From Marilutibacter spongiae (GTDB lineage Bacteria; Pseudomonadota; Gammaproteobacteria; Xanthomonadales; Xanthomonadaceae): a stretch of DNA of 64,000 bases. Position numbers and translations under genes: made by a program. The notes under the pieces are model-generated. The model saw only the letters and a program-made list of their open reading frames with translations. It was not told the DNA's origin and did no database searches. Below, piece by piece: positions 42,651-52,428 of the stretch (the stretch's first letter is position 1; every line of letters starts with the position of its first letter). The stretch covers positions 62,001 through 126,000 of the forward strand of contig NZ_JACHTF010000001.1 in NCBI RefSeq assembly GCF_014145325.1, written 5' to 3'.

Positions 42651-44294
42651 CTACAAGTTCTGATAATTCGGTCCCGCGCCGCCTTCAGGCGTCACCCAGT
42701 CGATGATCTGGTAGGGGTCCTTGATGTCGCAGGTCTTGCAGTGGACGCAATTGGCGGCGTTGATCTGCAGGTGCCGGGCCGGGTTGCCGGCCTCGTCGGC
42801 CCGTTCGACGATCTCGTAAACGCCCGCCGGACAGAAGCGCGTGCAGGGGTTGCCGTACTCCTCGGCGCAACGGGTGACGCACACCGAGGTGTCGGCGACC
42901 TTCAGGTGCACCGGCTGGTCCTCGTCGTGTTCGGTGGCGGCGAAGTAGACGCCGGCCAGGCGGTCGCGGGGTTCCAGGGTCCGGTCCACGTAGTCCCGCC
43001 TGGGATGCTCGTGCTCGCCGAGCCGGTCCAGCGAAGACCAGTCGGGCGTGTTCCTGAGCGTCCACGGCGAGCGTCCACCCGTTACCGTTTCCCAGGCGGC
43101 GTTGAGCATGCCGAACCACAAGCCGCGCTTGAAGCCGGGCTTGATGTTGCGGACCTTGCGCAGCTCGGCCATGGCGTCGGAGTCGCGCAGCCGCGCGTCG
43201 AAGCCCACCGGCGACAGGCTGGTCGCGACCGCGTGCTCGGCGGCGAGCATGCCACTGCGAATGGCCTGGTGGGTGCCCTTTACCTTGGGCACGTTGAGCA
43301 GGCCCGCGGTGTCGCCTATCAGCAGTGCGCCGGGCATCTCCACCTTGGGCAGCGATTGCCAGCCGCCGGTCACGATCGCGCGCGCGCCGGCCGACAGGAT
43401 GTTGCCGCCCTCCAGCAGCCCCTTCACCGAGGGGTGGTTCTTCCACTGCTGGAAGGCTTCCCAGGGCCGGTATCCGGGGTCCTGGTAGTCCAGGCCGCTG
43501 ACGTAGCCCAGGGCGATCCGACCCTTGTCCAGGTGGTAGAGGAAGCTGCCGCCATAGGTCCGGTTGTCGGCCGGCCAGCCGAAGCTGTGCACGATCTTGC
43601 CGGGCGAGACGCGCTCCTCCGGCACCTGCCACAACTCCTTGATGCCGATCGAGTAGCCCTGCGGATCGCAGTCGGCATCGAGCTCGAAGCGCTTGACCAG
43701 GCGCTTGGTCAGGTGGCCGCGGGCGCCTTCGGCGAGCACCGTCAGCTTGGCGCGGATATCGATGCCGGGGGTATAGCCGGGCTTGTGCGAGCCGTCCTTG
43801 GCGATGCCCATGTCGCCGATGCGCACGCCCTGGACGCTGCCGTCCTCGCCATGCAGGGTCTCGGCGGCGGCGAAGCCGGGGTAGATCTCCACGCCCAGTG
43901 CCTCGGCCTGGGGCGCGAGCCAGGCGCACATGGCGCCCAGGCTGACGATCACGTTGCCGTGGTTGTCCATGCCGGGGGGCACCGGCAGGCGGCGGCCGCC
44001 GTCTTTGCTGAGCAGCCAGAATTCATCCTCGGTCGCCGGCACGCAGATCGGCGGCGGATTGTCCCGCCAGCTCGGCAGGAGGGCGTCCAGCGGGCCGGTC
44101 TCGATCACCGCACCGGACAGGATGTGCGCACCGATCGTGGAGGACTTCTCGATCACGCAGACCGACAGGTCGGGATTGAGCTGCTTGAGGCGGATCGCGA
44201 ACGACAGGCCGGCCGGGCCCGCGCCCACGGTGACGACGTCGTACTCCATCACGTCGCGTTCGATGTCGGGGGCGTCGGTCGGGTGTTCGCTCAT
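42651..44294 (-). CDS. Electron transfer flavoprotein-ubiquinone oxidoreductase
   Basis: The 547-residue protein has the ETF-QO layout. An FAD-binding N-terminus carries VVTVGAGPAGLSFAIRL. A central ubiquinone domain follows. A C-terminal [4Fe-4S] domain is marked by NPCTRFCPAGVYEI and CVHCKTCDIKDP (four cysteines). It passes electrons from EtfAB to ubiquinone at the inner-membrane face. The ATG at 44294 lies before a short in-frame extension that is not conserved. It is divergent from the AlkB-like gene (76 bp). It completes the ETF pathway with etfBA at 32498-34185. Confidence 0.96.
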   Translation of the reverse strand: MSEHPTDAPDIERDVMEYDVVTVGAGPAGLSFAIRLKQLNPDLSVCVIEKSSTIGAHILSGAVIETGPLDALLPSWRDNPPPICVPATEDEFWLLSKDGGRRLPVPPGMDNHGNVIVSLGAMCAWLAPQAEALGVEIYPGFAAAETLHGEDGSVQGVRIGDMGIAKDGSHKPGYTPGIDIRAKLTVLAEGARGHLTKRLVKRFELDADCDPQGYSIGIKELWQVPEERVSPGKIVHSFGWPADNRTYGGSFLYHLDKGRIALGYVSGLDYQDPGYRPWEAFQQWKNHPSVKGLLEGGNILSAGARAIVTGGWQSLPKVEMPGALLIGDTAGLLNVPKVKGTHQAIRSGMLAAEHAVATSLSPVGFDARLRDSDAMAELRKVRNIKPGFKRGLWFGMLNAAWETVTGGRSPWTLRNTPDWSSLDRLGEHEHPRRDYVDRTLEPRDRLAGVYFAATEHDEDQPVHLKVADTSVCVTRCAEEYGNPCTRFCPAGVYEIVERADEAGNPARHLQINAANCVHCKTCDIKDPYQIIDWVTPEGGAGPNYQNL

Positions 44295-44370
44295 GCTGGC
44301 TGCTCCGGATGCGGCTTGCGTGTCCAATGACCGGGTATTGTCGCAAAAAGCCGCCCGCCCAGCGTGGAAC

Positions 44371-44991
44371 ATGACCGCCCTCGATCCGCCCCTGCCCGAT
44401 GCCCGCCTGGATTTCGTCCCCGCCTGGCTCCCGCCGTCCGAGGCCGACGCGCTGCTGTCGACGCTGCGCTCGGACATCGCCTGGGAGGCGCACCGCATCC
44501 GCCTGTTCGGGCGCGAGCACGACGTGCCCCGGCTGAGTTGCTGGATCGGCGACCCGGGCGCGACCTACACCTACTCGGGCACGCGTTTCACGCCGCGACC
44601 CTGGCCGGCGGCCCTGTCAGGGCTGCGTGCGCGCCTGGCCGCGGAGCTGGGCGTGCCGTTCAACAGCGTGCTGGCGAACCTCTACCGCGACGGACGCGAC
44701 TGCATGGGCTGGCACAGCGACGACGAACCCGAACTGGGGCCCGCGCCGGTCATCGCCTCGCTGAGCCTGGGCGGCGAGCGGCGCTTCGTGCTCAAGCACC
44801 GCCGCGATCCTGCCTTGCGCCGGGCCCTCGTGCTCCCGCACGGCAGCCTGCTGGTCATGGCCGGTCAGGCGCAGCGCCACTACCGGCATGCGCTGCCGCG
44901 CACGACACGCGAGGTGGCGCCACGGCTCAACCTGACCTTCCGTTGCATCCAGTCGTCCGTCGTTCAGGGCGAGGCGGCCTGCTGCTGGTAA
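44371..44991 (+). CDS. AlkB-like 2-oxoglutarate/Fe(II) dioxygenase
   Basis: The 206-residue protein is an ALKBH2/3-like member of the AlkB family. It has NLYRDGRDCMGWHSDDEPEL with the iron ligands H and D, HYRHALPRT with the second histidine, and a C-terminal RLNLTFR holding the 2-oxoglutarate arginines. SGTRFTPRPWP is the lid near the DNA-binding face. It repairs alkylated bases (1-methyladenine, 3-methylcytosine) by oxidative demethylation. Its 3' end overlaps the convergent lipoprotein gene by 28 bp. Confidence 0.92.
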   Translation: MTALDPPLPDARLDFVPAWLPPSEADALLSTLRSDIAWEAHRIRLFGREHDVPRLSCWIGDPGATYTYSGTRFTPRPWPAALSGLRARLAAELGVPFNSVLANLYRDGRDCMGWHSDDEPELGPAPVIASLSLGGERRFVLKHRRDPALRRALVLPHGSLLVMAGQAQRHYRHALPRTTREVAPRLNLTFRCIQSSVVQGEAACCW

Positions 44992-45638
44992 CGCGCGCCC
45001 TCGGCGAGGGTCCAGCCGACGATGTCGCGGCTGTTGCGGTTGAGGCCGGACTGGAAAGCCAGGACCACGTCGCCCACGGTCGGGCTGTCGGCGGGCACCG
45101 ACTGGGCGAAGCTCCTCGAAGCGACGATGCGCTGGTCCTTCACGTGCAGGAGCTTGGCCTGCAGGTCGATCACCGCGCGTGGGACGGCTTCGCCCACGGG
45201 GTACTCGGACTCGAATCGCCGCAGCTCCAGCACCAGGCGGTAATCGGCGCTGATGCCGGTGCCCTGGCGGGCGACGCCGGCGATCCGGCCCGAGCTTTCC
45301 AGCGACTGCATCAGGCTGTCGGCGACCATGCTGCTGGGCAGCCGCGCCCAGCGCGCCCCCTGGTAGGTCTGGAACTCGTTGGGCGTGGGCCGCACGACGA
45401 TCCGCAGCGTGTCCAGCGCCGTCGCCGCCTGGGGCTCGGTCACCGCCAGTTGCCAGTCCGCGCGCGGCCAGGCCGGGTCGGGCTGGACGTCGTGCACGAT
45501 GTCGTAGCGGGTCAGGCTGTGCGTGGGTTCGCTGTCGCCGAGGATCGAGCAGCCGGCCAGCAGCGCGACCGCGGCCACGGGTGCCAGGACGCGCGCGAGC
45601 AGGCGCGAGTGAGAGCGGGGCAGGGCGCGGGGCTTCAT
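44964..45638 (-). CDS. ABC-type transport auxiliary lipoprotein (PqiC-like)
   Basis: The 224-residue protein has a signal peptide with lipobox ALLAGC near residue 30, followed by an ABC-transporter auxiliary domain (DUF330-like): LRIVVRPTPNEFQTYQGARW, ADSLMQSLESSGRI and a C-terminal helix. It closes the operon of the MCE permease, ATPase and MCE protein and is probably the outer-membrane-side lipoprotein of the lipid transporter. Its start overlaps the MCE gene stop by 4 bp. Confidence 0.85.
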   Translation of the reverse strand: MKPRALPRSHSRLLARVLAPVAAVALLAGCSILGDSEPTHSLTRYDIVHDVQPDPAWPRADWQLAVTEPQAATALDTLRIVVRPTPNEFQTYQGARWARLPSSMVADSLMQSLESSGRIAGVARQGTGISADYRLVLELRRFESEYPVGEAVPRAVIDLQAKLLHVKDQRIVASRSFAQSVPADSPTVGDVVLAFQSGLNRNSRDIVGWTLAEGARYQQQAASP

Positions 45639-46561
45639 TCGGGTACGAACTCCTTGGGCGCTTCGCGACCGAGCAGGTAGCGCGAGGGGTTTTCGTCGAG
45701 GCGGTCGCTGATCCGGCGCAGGTCGCGCACCAGCAGGCGCAGTTCCGACAGGGTCGGGCCGAGCTGGGCGAGGCCATCGTTGGCGAAGCTGCCGATCGCC
45801 GCGCGGTTCTCGCTGAGGATGCCGTTGGCATTGCCGGCGGCGGCATCCAGGTTGCCCAGCGTGTTCTCCAGCTTGGAGACCAGGCCGGGCAGCTTGTCCA
45901 CCAGCTCGCGGTCGATGTTCTCGATCGCGCCGTTGGTGGTCACCAGGGTGGCGTGGAGCTGTTCGCTGGACTTGCGCGCCTCGACGATCAGCGCCTTGAG
46001 GTCGTCGCGCTGGTCGGCGATGGAGCCGGTCATCGACTCGATGTTGGCCAGGGTGTTGGCGACGCGCTCCACGTTCTCCTCGCTCAGCAGCTGGTCGAGG
46101 CGGGAGACGAGGCGGTTGGCGGTGTCGGCGATGTTTTGCAGCGCGGACGGCTCGGTCTCGATGACCGGGATCTCCCGGTGGTCGGTGTCGACCAGCAGCG
46201 GGGCGCCCGGGCTGCCGCCGGTGAGCTGGATGATCGGGCTGCCGGTGATGCCGGTCATCGACATCTTCGCGCGCGTGTCGGTCTTGACCGGGGCGTTGGC
46301 CTGGATGCGCAGCTTGGCCAGCACGCGGCGCGGGTCGTCCGGGGCCAGGCGCAGCTTCTCGACGGTGCCCACCGCGATGCCGTTGTACTGCACGGTGCTG
46401 CCTTCGGACAGGCCGGTGACCGGCTCGTTGAAGATCACCGCGTAGGCTTGCCAGCTCTTCTCGGAGGAGTACTTGGCCGCCCACAGCGCGAACAGCAGCA
46501 GGAACAGCGTCACCACGATGGTGAATGCGCCGATCAGCACGTAGTTGGCTTTCGTTTCCAT
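45635..46561 (-). CDS. MCE-family (MlaD-like) lipid transport protein
   Basis: The 308-residue protein has a single N-terminal membrane helix (YVLIGAFTIVVTLFLLLFAL). The MCE domain follows at about residues 35-120, with VTGLSEGSTVQYNGIAVGTV and MTGITGSPIIQLTGG. A long helical C-terminal region comes last (about 140-290). It forms the periplasmic substrate-binding ring of a Mla-type phospholipid transporter. The helical tail is longer than in E. coli MlaD and resembles tunnel-forming MCE members. The stop of the ATPase gene overlaps its start by one base. Confidence 0.9.
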   Translation of the reverse strand: METKANYVLIGAFTIVVTLFLLLFALWAAKYSSEKSWQAYAVIFNEPVTGLSEGSTVQYNGIAVGTVEKLRLAPDDPRRVLAKLRIQANAPVKTDTRAKMSMTGITGSPIIQLTGGSPGAPLLVDTDHREIPVIETEPSALQNIADTANRLVSRLDQLLSEENVERVANTLANIESMTGSIADQRDDLKALIVEARKSSEQLHATLVTTNGAIENIDRELVDKLPGLVSKLENTLGNLDAAAGNANGILSENRAAIGSFANDGLAQLGPTLSELRLLVRDLRRISDRLDENPSRYLLGREAPKEFVPE

Positions 46562-47397
46562 CAGTCGCTGCCTTCTGTCCTGTCGCGGGGCCGCGCCTCG
46601 CGTGCGTCCTGCGCGGCGCGGGCGCGCGGTCCGTGGAAATACTCCTGCACCCAGGGGTGGTCGAAGCGCTCGACCTCGGCGATCGGCGCGTTGACCAGCA
46701 CCTTGCGGTCGGCGATCACGGCCACGCGGTCGCAGATAGCGTACAGGGTGTCGAGGTCGTGGGTGATGAGGAAGACCGTCAGGCCCAGGGCTTGCTGCAG
46801 CGTCTGGATGAGCCGGTCGAAGGCCGCCGCGCCGATCGGGTCCAGTCCGGCGGTGGGCTCGTCGAGGAACAGCAGCGGTGGGTCCAGGGCCAGCGCGCGG
46901 GCGAGGCCGGCGCGCTTGCGCATGCCGCCCGACAGCTGCGCGGGCAGCTTCTCCAGTGCCTCGGCCGGCAGGCCGGCCAGCTTGACCTTCAGCAGCGCCA
47001 GTTCGTACAGCAGCGAATCGGGCAGGTGCGGGTGGTATTCCTTCAGCGGTACCTGGACGTTCTCGCCGACGGTCAGCGACGAGAACAGGGCGCCATCCTG
47101 GAACAGCACGCCGGTGCGGCGCTCGATCTCGCGACGCTGGGACGCGTCGTCGCTGCGGGCGTCGATGCCCAGCACCTCGATCTCGCCCTCGTCGGGACGG
47201 CGCAGGCCCAGGATGCTGCGCATCAGCACCGACTTGCCGGTGCCCGAGCCGCCGACCACGCCAAGGATCTCGCCGGGTCGCACCGAGAGGTCCAGGCCGT
47301 CGTGCACGACCTGTTCGCCGAATCGGTTGACCAGGCCCTGGACCCGGATGATCGGCGTTGCGTCGCCTGAGCGGCGTTGGTCGGGGGCGTCGGGCAT
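46561..47397 (-). CDS. MCE-system ABC transporter ATPase (MlaF-like)
   Basis: The 278-residue ATPase has Walker A GGSGTGKSV, the signature LSGGMRKRAGLARALA typical of MlaF, Walker B LLFLDEPTAGLD and the switch histidine in ITHD. It drives the lipid transporter with the permease encoded just upstream, whose stop adjoins its start. The Arg/Asp-rich C-terminal tail is extra and probably disordered. Confidence 0.92.
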   Translation of the reverse strand: MPDAPDQRRSGDATPIIRVQGLVNRFGEQVVHDGLDLSVRPGEILGVVGGSGTGKSVLMRSILGLRRPDEGEIEVLGIDARSDDASQRREIERRTGVLFQDGALFSSLTVGENVQVPLKEYHPHLPDSLLYELALLKVKLAGLPAEALEKLPAQLSGGMRKRAGLARALALDPPLLFLDEPTAGLDPIGAAAFDRLIQTLQQALGLTVFLITHDLDTLYAICDRVAVIADRKVLVNAPIAEVERFDHPWVQEYFHGPRARAAQDAREARPRDRTEGSD

Positions 47398-48516
47398 TCA
47401 GATCCCCATCTGCATGAACCAGATCGCCATGAAGGCGTCGATGATGATGACCAGCGAGATCGCCTGGACCACGCTGGAGGTGGTGCGCTCGCCGACCGAC
47501 TGCGCGGTGCCTTCGACCTGCAGCCCTTCCAGGCAGCCGATCAGGGAGATGACCGTCGCGAACAGCGGCGCCTTGGCCAGGCCGACGAGGAAATGCCGCA
47601 GCTCCATCGTGTCCTGCATGCGTGCCAGGTACTGCTGTGGCGGGATGTCCAGCGCGTAGGCGCCGACGGTGAGGCCGCCGAGCAGGCCGGCGATCATCGC
47701 CACGAAGGTAAGCAGGGGCAGCATGATCACCAGGGCGAGCACGCGCGGGATCACCAGCAGGTCGACCGGGTCGAGTCCCAGGATGCGGATCGCATCGACC
47801 TCCTCGCGGCTGACCATGGCGCCGATCTGGGCGGTGAACGCGCTCGCGGTGCGGCCGGCGAGGATGATCGAGGTCAACAGGACAGCGAACTCGCGCAGGA
47901 ACGAGATGCTGACCAGCTCGACCACGAAGATGGTCGCGCCGAAGTCGCGCAGGATGTTGGAGCCCAGGAAGGCGATCACCGCGCCGACCAGGTAGCACAG
48001 CAACGCGACCAGGGGCACCGCGTCCAGGCCGACCTGCTCCATGTGGTGGACCGTCGCCGTGGGCCGGAACCGGCCGGGCTGGCGAAACATGCGCACCAGT
48101 TTGACCAGCACTTCGCCGAAGAAGCCCAGCAGCCCGCGGAATTCGTACCACTTGCGGTGCACCGCATGGCCCAGGCGCGCGAGCGCGTCGCTGACGCCCA
48201 GCTCGCGCTTGCGGCCGGGCCGGTCGTCGGCGACGTCCTCGATCGCCGCGACGAGGGCGCGGTGGTCCTCGTGGAACAGGCAGGTGTCGAAGTCGATGCC
48301 GCGGCGGCGGGCGAAACGGATCAGCTGCAGCACGCCGAGCGAGTCCAGCCGGGTCACGTGGCGCGCATCGAATCCGGTGGCGTCCGCCGGCGCTTCGCGC
48401 AGGGCCACGGTCACGTCGTCGGCGTAGTTGAGCGTCCAGCGTCCGCTGAGTCGGAGCCGGTGCGGCTGGTCGGGGGCGGCGTCGAGCCGCGGCGTGTCCG
48501 GTCGGGGCTGGTTCAT
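47398..48516 (-). CDS. MCE-system permease (MlaE-like) with N-terminal STAS-like domain
   Basis: The 372-residue protein begins with a STAS-like domain (LRLSGRWTLNYADDVTVAL and RLDSLGVLQLIRFARRRG, about 20-110). The MlaE permease domain then includes GAVIAFLGSNILRDFGA, LTSIILAGRTASAFTAQIGAM and SREEVDAIRILGLDPVD. The fusion replaces the separate MlaB subunit of E. coli and is common among proteobacteria. ATG 48516 is preferred over in-frame upstream starts. It heads the leftward four-gene MCE operon. Confidence 0.92.
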   Translation of the reverse strand: MNQPRPDTPRLDAAPDQPHRLRLSGRWTLNYADDVTVALREAPADATGFDARHVTRLDSLGVLQLIRFARRRGIDFDTCLFHEDHRALVAAIEDVADDRPGRKRELGVSDALARLGHAVHRKWYEFRGLLGFFGEVLVKLVRMFRQPGRFRPTATVHHMEQVGLDAVPLVALLCYLVGAVIAFLGSNILRDFGATIFVVELVSISFLREFAVLLTSIILAGRTASAFTAQIGAMVSREEVDAIRILGLDPVDLLVIPRVLALVIMLPLLTFVAMIAGLLGGLTVGAYALDIPPQQYLARMQDTMELRHFLVGLAKAPLFATVISLIGCLEGLQVEGTAQSVGERTTSSVVQAISLVIIIDAFMAIWFMQMGI

Positions 48517-48622
48517 GGTCGCTTGGCCGAGGATACAGGGCCGGCGCGGTCCCGTGTTCATGTGGCCCCACCGCGGGCCTGGCGAGGCTTGCCAACCGGC
48601 GCGCGCATGCCATGCTTGCCGC

Positions 48623-49906
48623 ATGTCCACGCCCCTGTCCCCCGTGCCCGCGCCCGCGACCAGGCCCCGGCCGCTGAGCGATGCGCGCTACTCGGAACGC
48701 ATCCATTTCGTCTGCGAACTGGCAGAGCGCCTGCATGCCTACGGCACCACCTCGCAACGGCTGGAGGGCGCGATCACGCTGATCGCGGACAAGCTGTCGC
48801 TGGAATGCGAGCCCTGGGCGAATCCCACCGGGCTGATCCTGACCTTCAGCGATCCGCTGCGGCCGCCCGGCGAAAGCGACGTGACCCGCGTGATCCGCCT
48901 CTCGCCGGGCGACAACGACCTGGCCCGCCTGGTCGAGACCGACCGGGTCGCCGAGGCCGTGCTGGCCGGTGAAATGGGACTGGCCGAAGCCCACGCCGCG
49001 CTCAAGGCGCTCGACGTGCCGCCGACCTACCGGTCCCGGATGCTCCTGGCGCTGGGCTACGGGATGTCGGCCTGTGCGGTCGCCGGGCTGCTGCGCCTGC
49101 CCTGGATGGAGATCGGCGTGGCCGCCGTCAACGGCCTGCTGATCGGCCTGCTGGTGCAGTTCGCCGAGCTCCGCCCGCGCCTGAAGGAAGGCCTGGAGGC
49201 GATCGCCGCCTTGATGGCGGCCAGCTTGACCCTGCTGGTGGCCAGCTACGTGGCGCCCTTGAACCAGAACACGGTGATCATCGCCTCGCTCATCGTCCTG
49301 TTGCCCGGCCTGGCCTTGACCAACGCCGTCAGCGAGCTCACCAGCCAGCACCTGATATCGGGCACGGCGCGCTTCGCCGGTGCGGTCACCATCGTGCTCA
49401 AACTGGGCATCGGCACCGCTCTGGCGCTGTACGGCGCCAGCATGCTGGGGCTGGAGCCGCAGGTGCGCGCCTGGCGCCCGCAGCCGGCCTGGGTCGAGGC
49501 CGGGGCGGTCCTGTTGGCCTCCTGCGCCTTTGCGATCCTGTTCCGCGGCCAGAAGCGCGACTATCCGGTGGTGATGCTTGCCGCCGCGAGCGGCTACCTG
49601 ATCTCGCGCCATGTCGGCCTGGCCCTGGGCGCCCCGGTCGGGATCTTCCTCGCCGCGCTGATCATCACCGTCGCGGGCAATGCCTATGCCCAGTGGGTCA
49701 AGCGGCCCGGTGCGGTGATCCGGGTGCCGGGCATCATCATGCTGGTGCCCGGCAGCGCCAGCCTGCGGGGCCTGTTGACCCTGATCCAGCAGCAGGACGT
49801 CGGCGCGGGCAACCAGGCGTTGCTGGCGGTGCTCAATATCCTGTTGTCGCTGATCGCGGGCCTGCTGATCGGCAACCTGCTGTTGCCGTCGCGGCGGAAC
49901 CTCTAG
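48623..49906 (+). CDS. ThrE-family amino acid exporter
   Basis: The 427-residue membrane protein joins both domains of the threonine/serine exporter family. The ThrE N-terminal region carries ERIHFVCELAERLHAYGTTSQRLE, followed by about ten hydrophobic helices and the ThrE_2-like end with PGIIMLVPGSASLRGL. It probably exports small hydroxy amino acids; the substrate is unproven. ATG 48623 is used. It is divergent from the MCE operon by 106 bp. Confidence 0.87.
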   Translation: MSTPLSPVPAPATRPRPLSDARYSERIHFVCELAERLHAYGTTSQRLEGAITLIADKLSLECEPWANPTGLILTFSDPLRPPGESDVTRVIRLSPGDNDLARLVETDRVAEAVLAGEMGLAEAHAALKALDVPPTYRSRMLLALGYGMSACAVAGLLRLPWMEIGVAAVNGLLIGLLVQFAELRPRLKEGLEAIAALMAASLTLLVASYVAPLNQNTVIIASLIVLLPGLALTNAVSELTSQHLISGTARFAGAVTIVLKLGIGTALALYGASMLGLEPQVRAWRPQPAWVEAGAVLLASCAFAILFRGQKRDYPVVMLAAASGYLISRHVGLALGAPVGIFLAALIITVAGNAYAQWVKRPGAVIRVPGIIMLVPGSASLRGLLTLIQQQDVGAGNQALLAVLNILLSLIAGLLIGNLLLPSRRNL

Positions 49907-49971
49907 GCAGGCCGCGGCGGGTTCGGGATATCCGTCGTTCCCACGCGGATGGAAGCTTCGCCCCTTTCCGA

Positions 49972-50006
49972 AAAAGCAGACGGCCCGCCTCGGGGCGGGC
50001 CGTCTG
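49972..50006 (-). terminator. Terminator of the H-NS-like gene
   Basis: A perfect 13-bp stem CAGACGGCCCGCC/GGCGGGCCGTCTG (49977-49989 and 49994-50006), with loop TCGG, is followed on the minus strand by CTTTTTCGG. It lies 68 bp beyond the stop of the H-NS-like gene and may also serve the convergent ThrE-like gene. Confidence 0.88.
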
Positions 50007-50074
50007 GATACCGGTGTTCGCCGGCATGACGCATTGGCCAATGCGGTTCCGCAATGCGGAATCGCGCCCATGCG

Positions 50075-50425
50075 TCACTTGATCAGGAAATCCTCGACCT
50101 TGCGGCCCTTGGCGGTATACGCCGCCAGCCAGCGTGGCTGCTTGCCGCGGCCGGTCCAGGTGTTTTCGGCGTTGGCCGGATCGCGATACTTGGGGGCGAC
50201 CTTGCCGGTCTTTCGGCTCTTGCGCGGCGCGGCGGCCTTCGCGGCCGGCGTCTTGCCGCCGAAGAGCTCGGCGATGGTGTAACCCTCGGCTTTGGCCTGG
50301 GCGGCAAGTTTCTTGCGGACGGTGGTGATGGGCTTGCGCTTGGCCAGGGTGGTCTTGCGCTTCTTGGCCTTGGTGATGAGGGATTCGAGCTCTTTCGCGG
50401 ACAGGGTGTTCAGGTCAATCGACAT
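50075..50425 (-). CDS. H-NS family nucleoid protein
   Basis: The 116-residue protein has an N-terminal helix (LNTLSAKELESLITKAKKR), a Lys/Ala-rich linker (about 55-80) and the C-terminal H-NS DNA-binding signature KYRDPANAENTWTGRGKQPR plus WL. It binds curved or A/T-rich DNA and would silence acquired regions such as the A/T-rich part of the lps locus; that link is inference. ATG 50425 has GGAGG upstream. It is a single-gene unit with a strong terminator. Confidence 0.92.
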   Translation of the reverse strand: MSIDLNTLSAKELESLITKAKKRKTTLAKRKPITTVRKKLAAQAKAEGYTIAELFGGKTPAAKAAAPRKSRKTGKVAPKYRDPANAENTWTGRGKQPRWLAAYTAKGRKVEDFLIK

Positions 50426-50570
50426 ACGGCCTCCGGGATAAAGGGGGAATAGCGTCAGTCGTCCATGGGAACGCCCTCGATGATAATCGCGGCGCGACGC
50501 TTCGTAAATGCGGCGATTCCCCTCCGTGCCGGAATCCAGGTCGATTCCGGCAGCTTTCCAGAAGGGGGTT

Positions 50571-52283
50571 TCAAAGCCCCAGGCGGGCCTTGAGGCCGGC
50601 TGTGTCGAGATTTTCGGATTCGGGCTCGGTGCGCGCACGGTATTCGTAGGTACCCGCCGCCAGGCCGCGCTCGGACACCACGATCCGGTGCGGGATACCG
50701 ATCAGCTCGATATCGGCGAACATCGCCCCCGGGCGCAGGCCGCGGTCGTCGAGCGCGGTTTCCACGCCGGCCTCGTTCAACTCCCGGTACAGCGCCTCGG
50801 CGGCCTCGGTCACGGCCGGGTCCTTCTTGGGGTTGATCATGCATACGACCGCGCGCCAGGGCGCCATCGACTCGGGCCAGCGGATGCCGTTGGCATCGAA
50901 GTTCTGCTCGATCGCCGCCGCCACGATGCGCGAGACGCCGATGCCGTAGCACCCCATGGCGGGCACGACCGCCTTGCCGGTTTCATCCAGCACGGTGCAT
51001 TTCATCGCTTCGGCGTATTTGCGCCCGAGCTGGAATACATGGCCGACCTCGATCCCCCGGCATATGCCCAGGGTGCCGTGGCGGTCGGGCGAACGGTCGC
51101 CCACGACCACGTTGCGGATATCGGCGACGGTTTCCGGCTCCGGCAGGTCGCGACCCCAGTTGACGCCGGCCAGGTGGAAACCGGCGCGATTGGCGCCGAC
51201 CACGAAGTCGGCCAGCGCGGCGACGCTGCGGTCGGCCACCACGCGGACCGGCTGGCGCGGCGACACCGGGCCCAGGAACCCCGGCTCGCTGCCCAGGTGG
51301 GCCAGGATCTCGGCCTCGGTGGCCATGCGGTACTCGCCCAGGCCCGGCAGTTTGGCGAGTTTGATTTCATTGAGCACATGGTCGCCGCGGACCAGCGCGA
51401 GGACGAATTCGGTCTCGCCGTCGGCATTCGCGCCCATCAGCGCGATCGACTTGACGGTGCGTTCCAGGCCGATGCCCATCAGTTCGGCGACCGCCTCGCA
51501 GGTCTTCTGGACGGGGGTCTCGACCTCGCGCAGGCTTTCCTCGGCGGCGTGCCGCTCGCCTTCGGGCAGGGCCTCGGCCAGTTCGACGTTGGCGGCGTAG
51601 TCGGAGTCGGTCGAATATGCGATCGCATCCTCGCCGGATTCGGCCAGCACGTGGAACTCGTGCGAGGCGCTGCCGCCGATGCTGCCGGTATCGGCGAATA
51701 CCGCGCGATATTCCAGGCCCAGGCGGGAGAATATCCGGCAATAGGCGTTGAACATGTTCAGGTATTCGCGGCCCAGGTCCTCGTCGGTGACGTGGAAGGA
51801 ATACGCGTCCTTCATCAGGAACTCGCGCGCGCGCATCACGCCGAAGCGCGGGCGGATCTCGTCGCGGAACTTGGTCTGGATCTGGTAGAAGGTGACCGGC
51901 AACTGCTTGTAGCTGGCCAGCTCGTCCCGGGCGAAGTCGGTGATGACCTCTTCGTGGGTCGGGCCATAGCAGTACCAGGCGTCCTTGCGGTCCTTCATCT
52001 TCAGCAGCTGGCCACCGAACTTCTCCCAGCGGCCGGTCTCTTCCCACAATTCACGGGGCTGGACCGAGGGCATGAGCAGTTCGACCGCCCCCGAGGCATC
52101 CATTTCCTCGCGCACGACCCGCTCGACCTTGCGCAGCACGCGCAGGCCCAGGGGCGACCAGGTATACAGGCCCGCGGCCAGCTTGCGGATCATGCCCGCC
52201 TTGAGCATCAGCTTGTGGCTGACGAGCTCGGCGTCGGCGGGGGTTTCCTTGCTGGTATGGAGATGGAACTGCGACAGGCGCAT
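50571..52283 (-). CDS. proS: Prolyl-tRNA synthetase
   Basis: The 570-residue class II synthetase is of the bacterial type with an insertion (editing) domain. [20 protein letters not shown] opens the protein; [20 protein letters not shown] and [12 protein letters not shown] form motif 2; the editing domain lies around residues 220-400; GCYGIGVSR is motif 3; a C-terminal anticodon-binding domain closes it. It charges tRNA-Pro. The ATG at 52283 is the conserved start; the in-frame extension is not. Confidence 0.97.
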   Translation of the reverse strand: MRLSQFHLHTSKETPADAELVSHKLMLKAGMIRKLAAGLYTWSPLGLRVLRKVERVVREEMDASGAVELLMPSVQPRELWEETGRWEKFGGQLLKMKDRKDAWYCYGPTHEEVITDFARDELASYKQLPVTFYQIQTKFRDEIRPRFGVMRAREFLMKDAYSFHVTDEDLGREYLNMFNAYCRIFSRLGLEYRAVFADTGSIGGSASHEFHVLAESGEDAIAYSTDSDYAANVELAEALPEGERHAAEESLREVETPVQKTCEAVAELMGIGLERTVKSIALMGANADGETEFVLALVRGDHVLNEIKLAKLPGLGEYRMATEAEILAHLGSEPGFLGPVSPRQPVRVVADRSVAALADFVVGANRAGFHLAGVNWGRDLPEPETVADIRNVVVGDRSPDRHGTLGICRGIEVGHVFQLGRKYAEAMKCTVLDETGKAVVPAMGCYGIGVSRIVAAAIEQNFDANGIRWPESMAPWRAVVCMINPKKDPAVTEAAEALYRELNEAGVETALDDRGLRPGAMFADIELIGIPHRIVVSERGLAAGTYEYRARTEPESENLDTAGLKARLGL

Positions 52284-52428
52284 CGGCGGGATTCTTGGAC
52301 GGGAAAGCGGCCATTTTGCCGCGCGCGGGCGTGCGAAGCGAGCCCGCTGCCCGGGGAAGACGGGCAAACGGCCCGCCAGCAGGGCGGGCATGCATGAAGG
52401 CGGACGCGTCGCGCGTCCGCGAATGGGG

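Noticed and set aside
45635-50071. A minus-strand open frame of about 1480 codons
   Set aside because: Only its last 308 codons (the MCE protein) are real. The rest runs antisense or out of frame through the MlaF-like, MlaE-like and ThrE-like genes, as often happens in GC-rich DNA.
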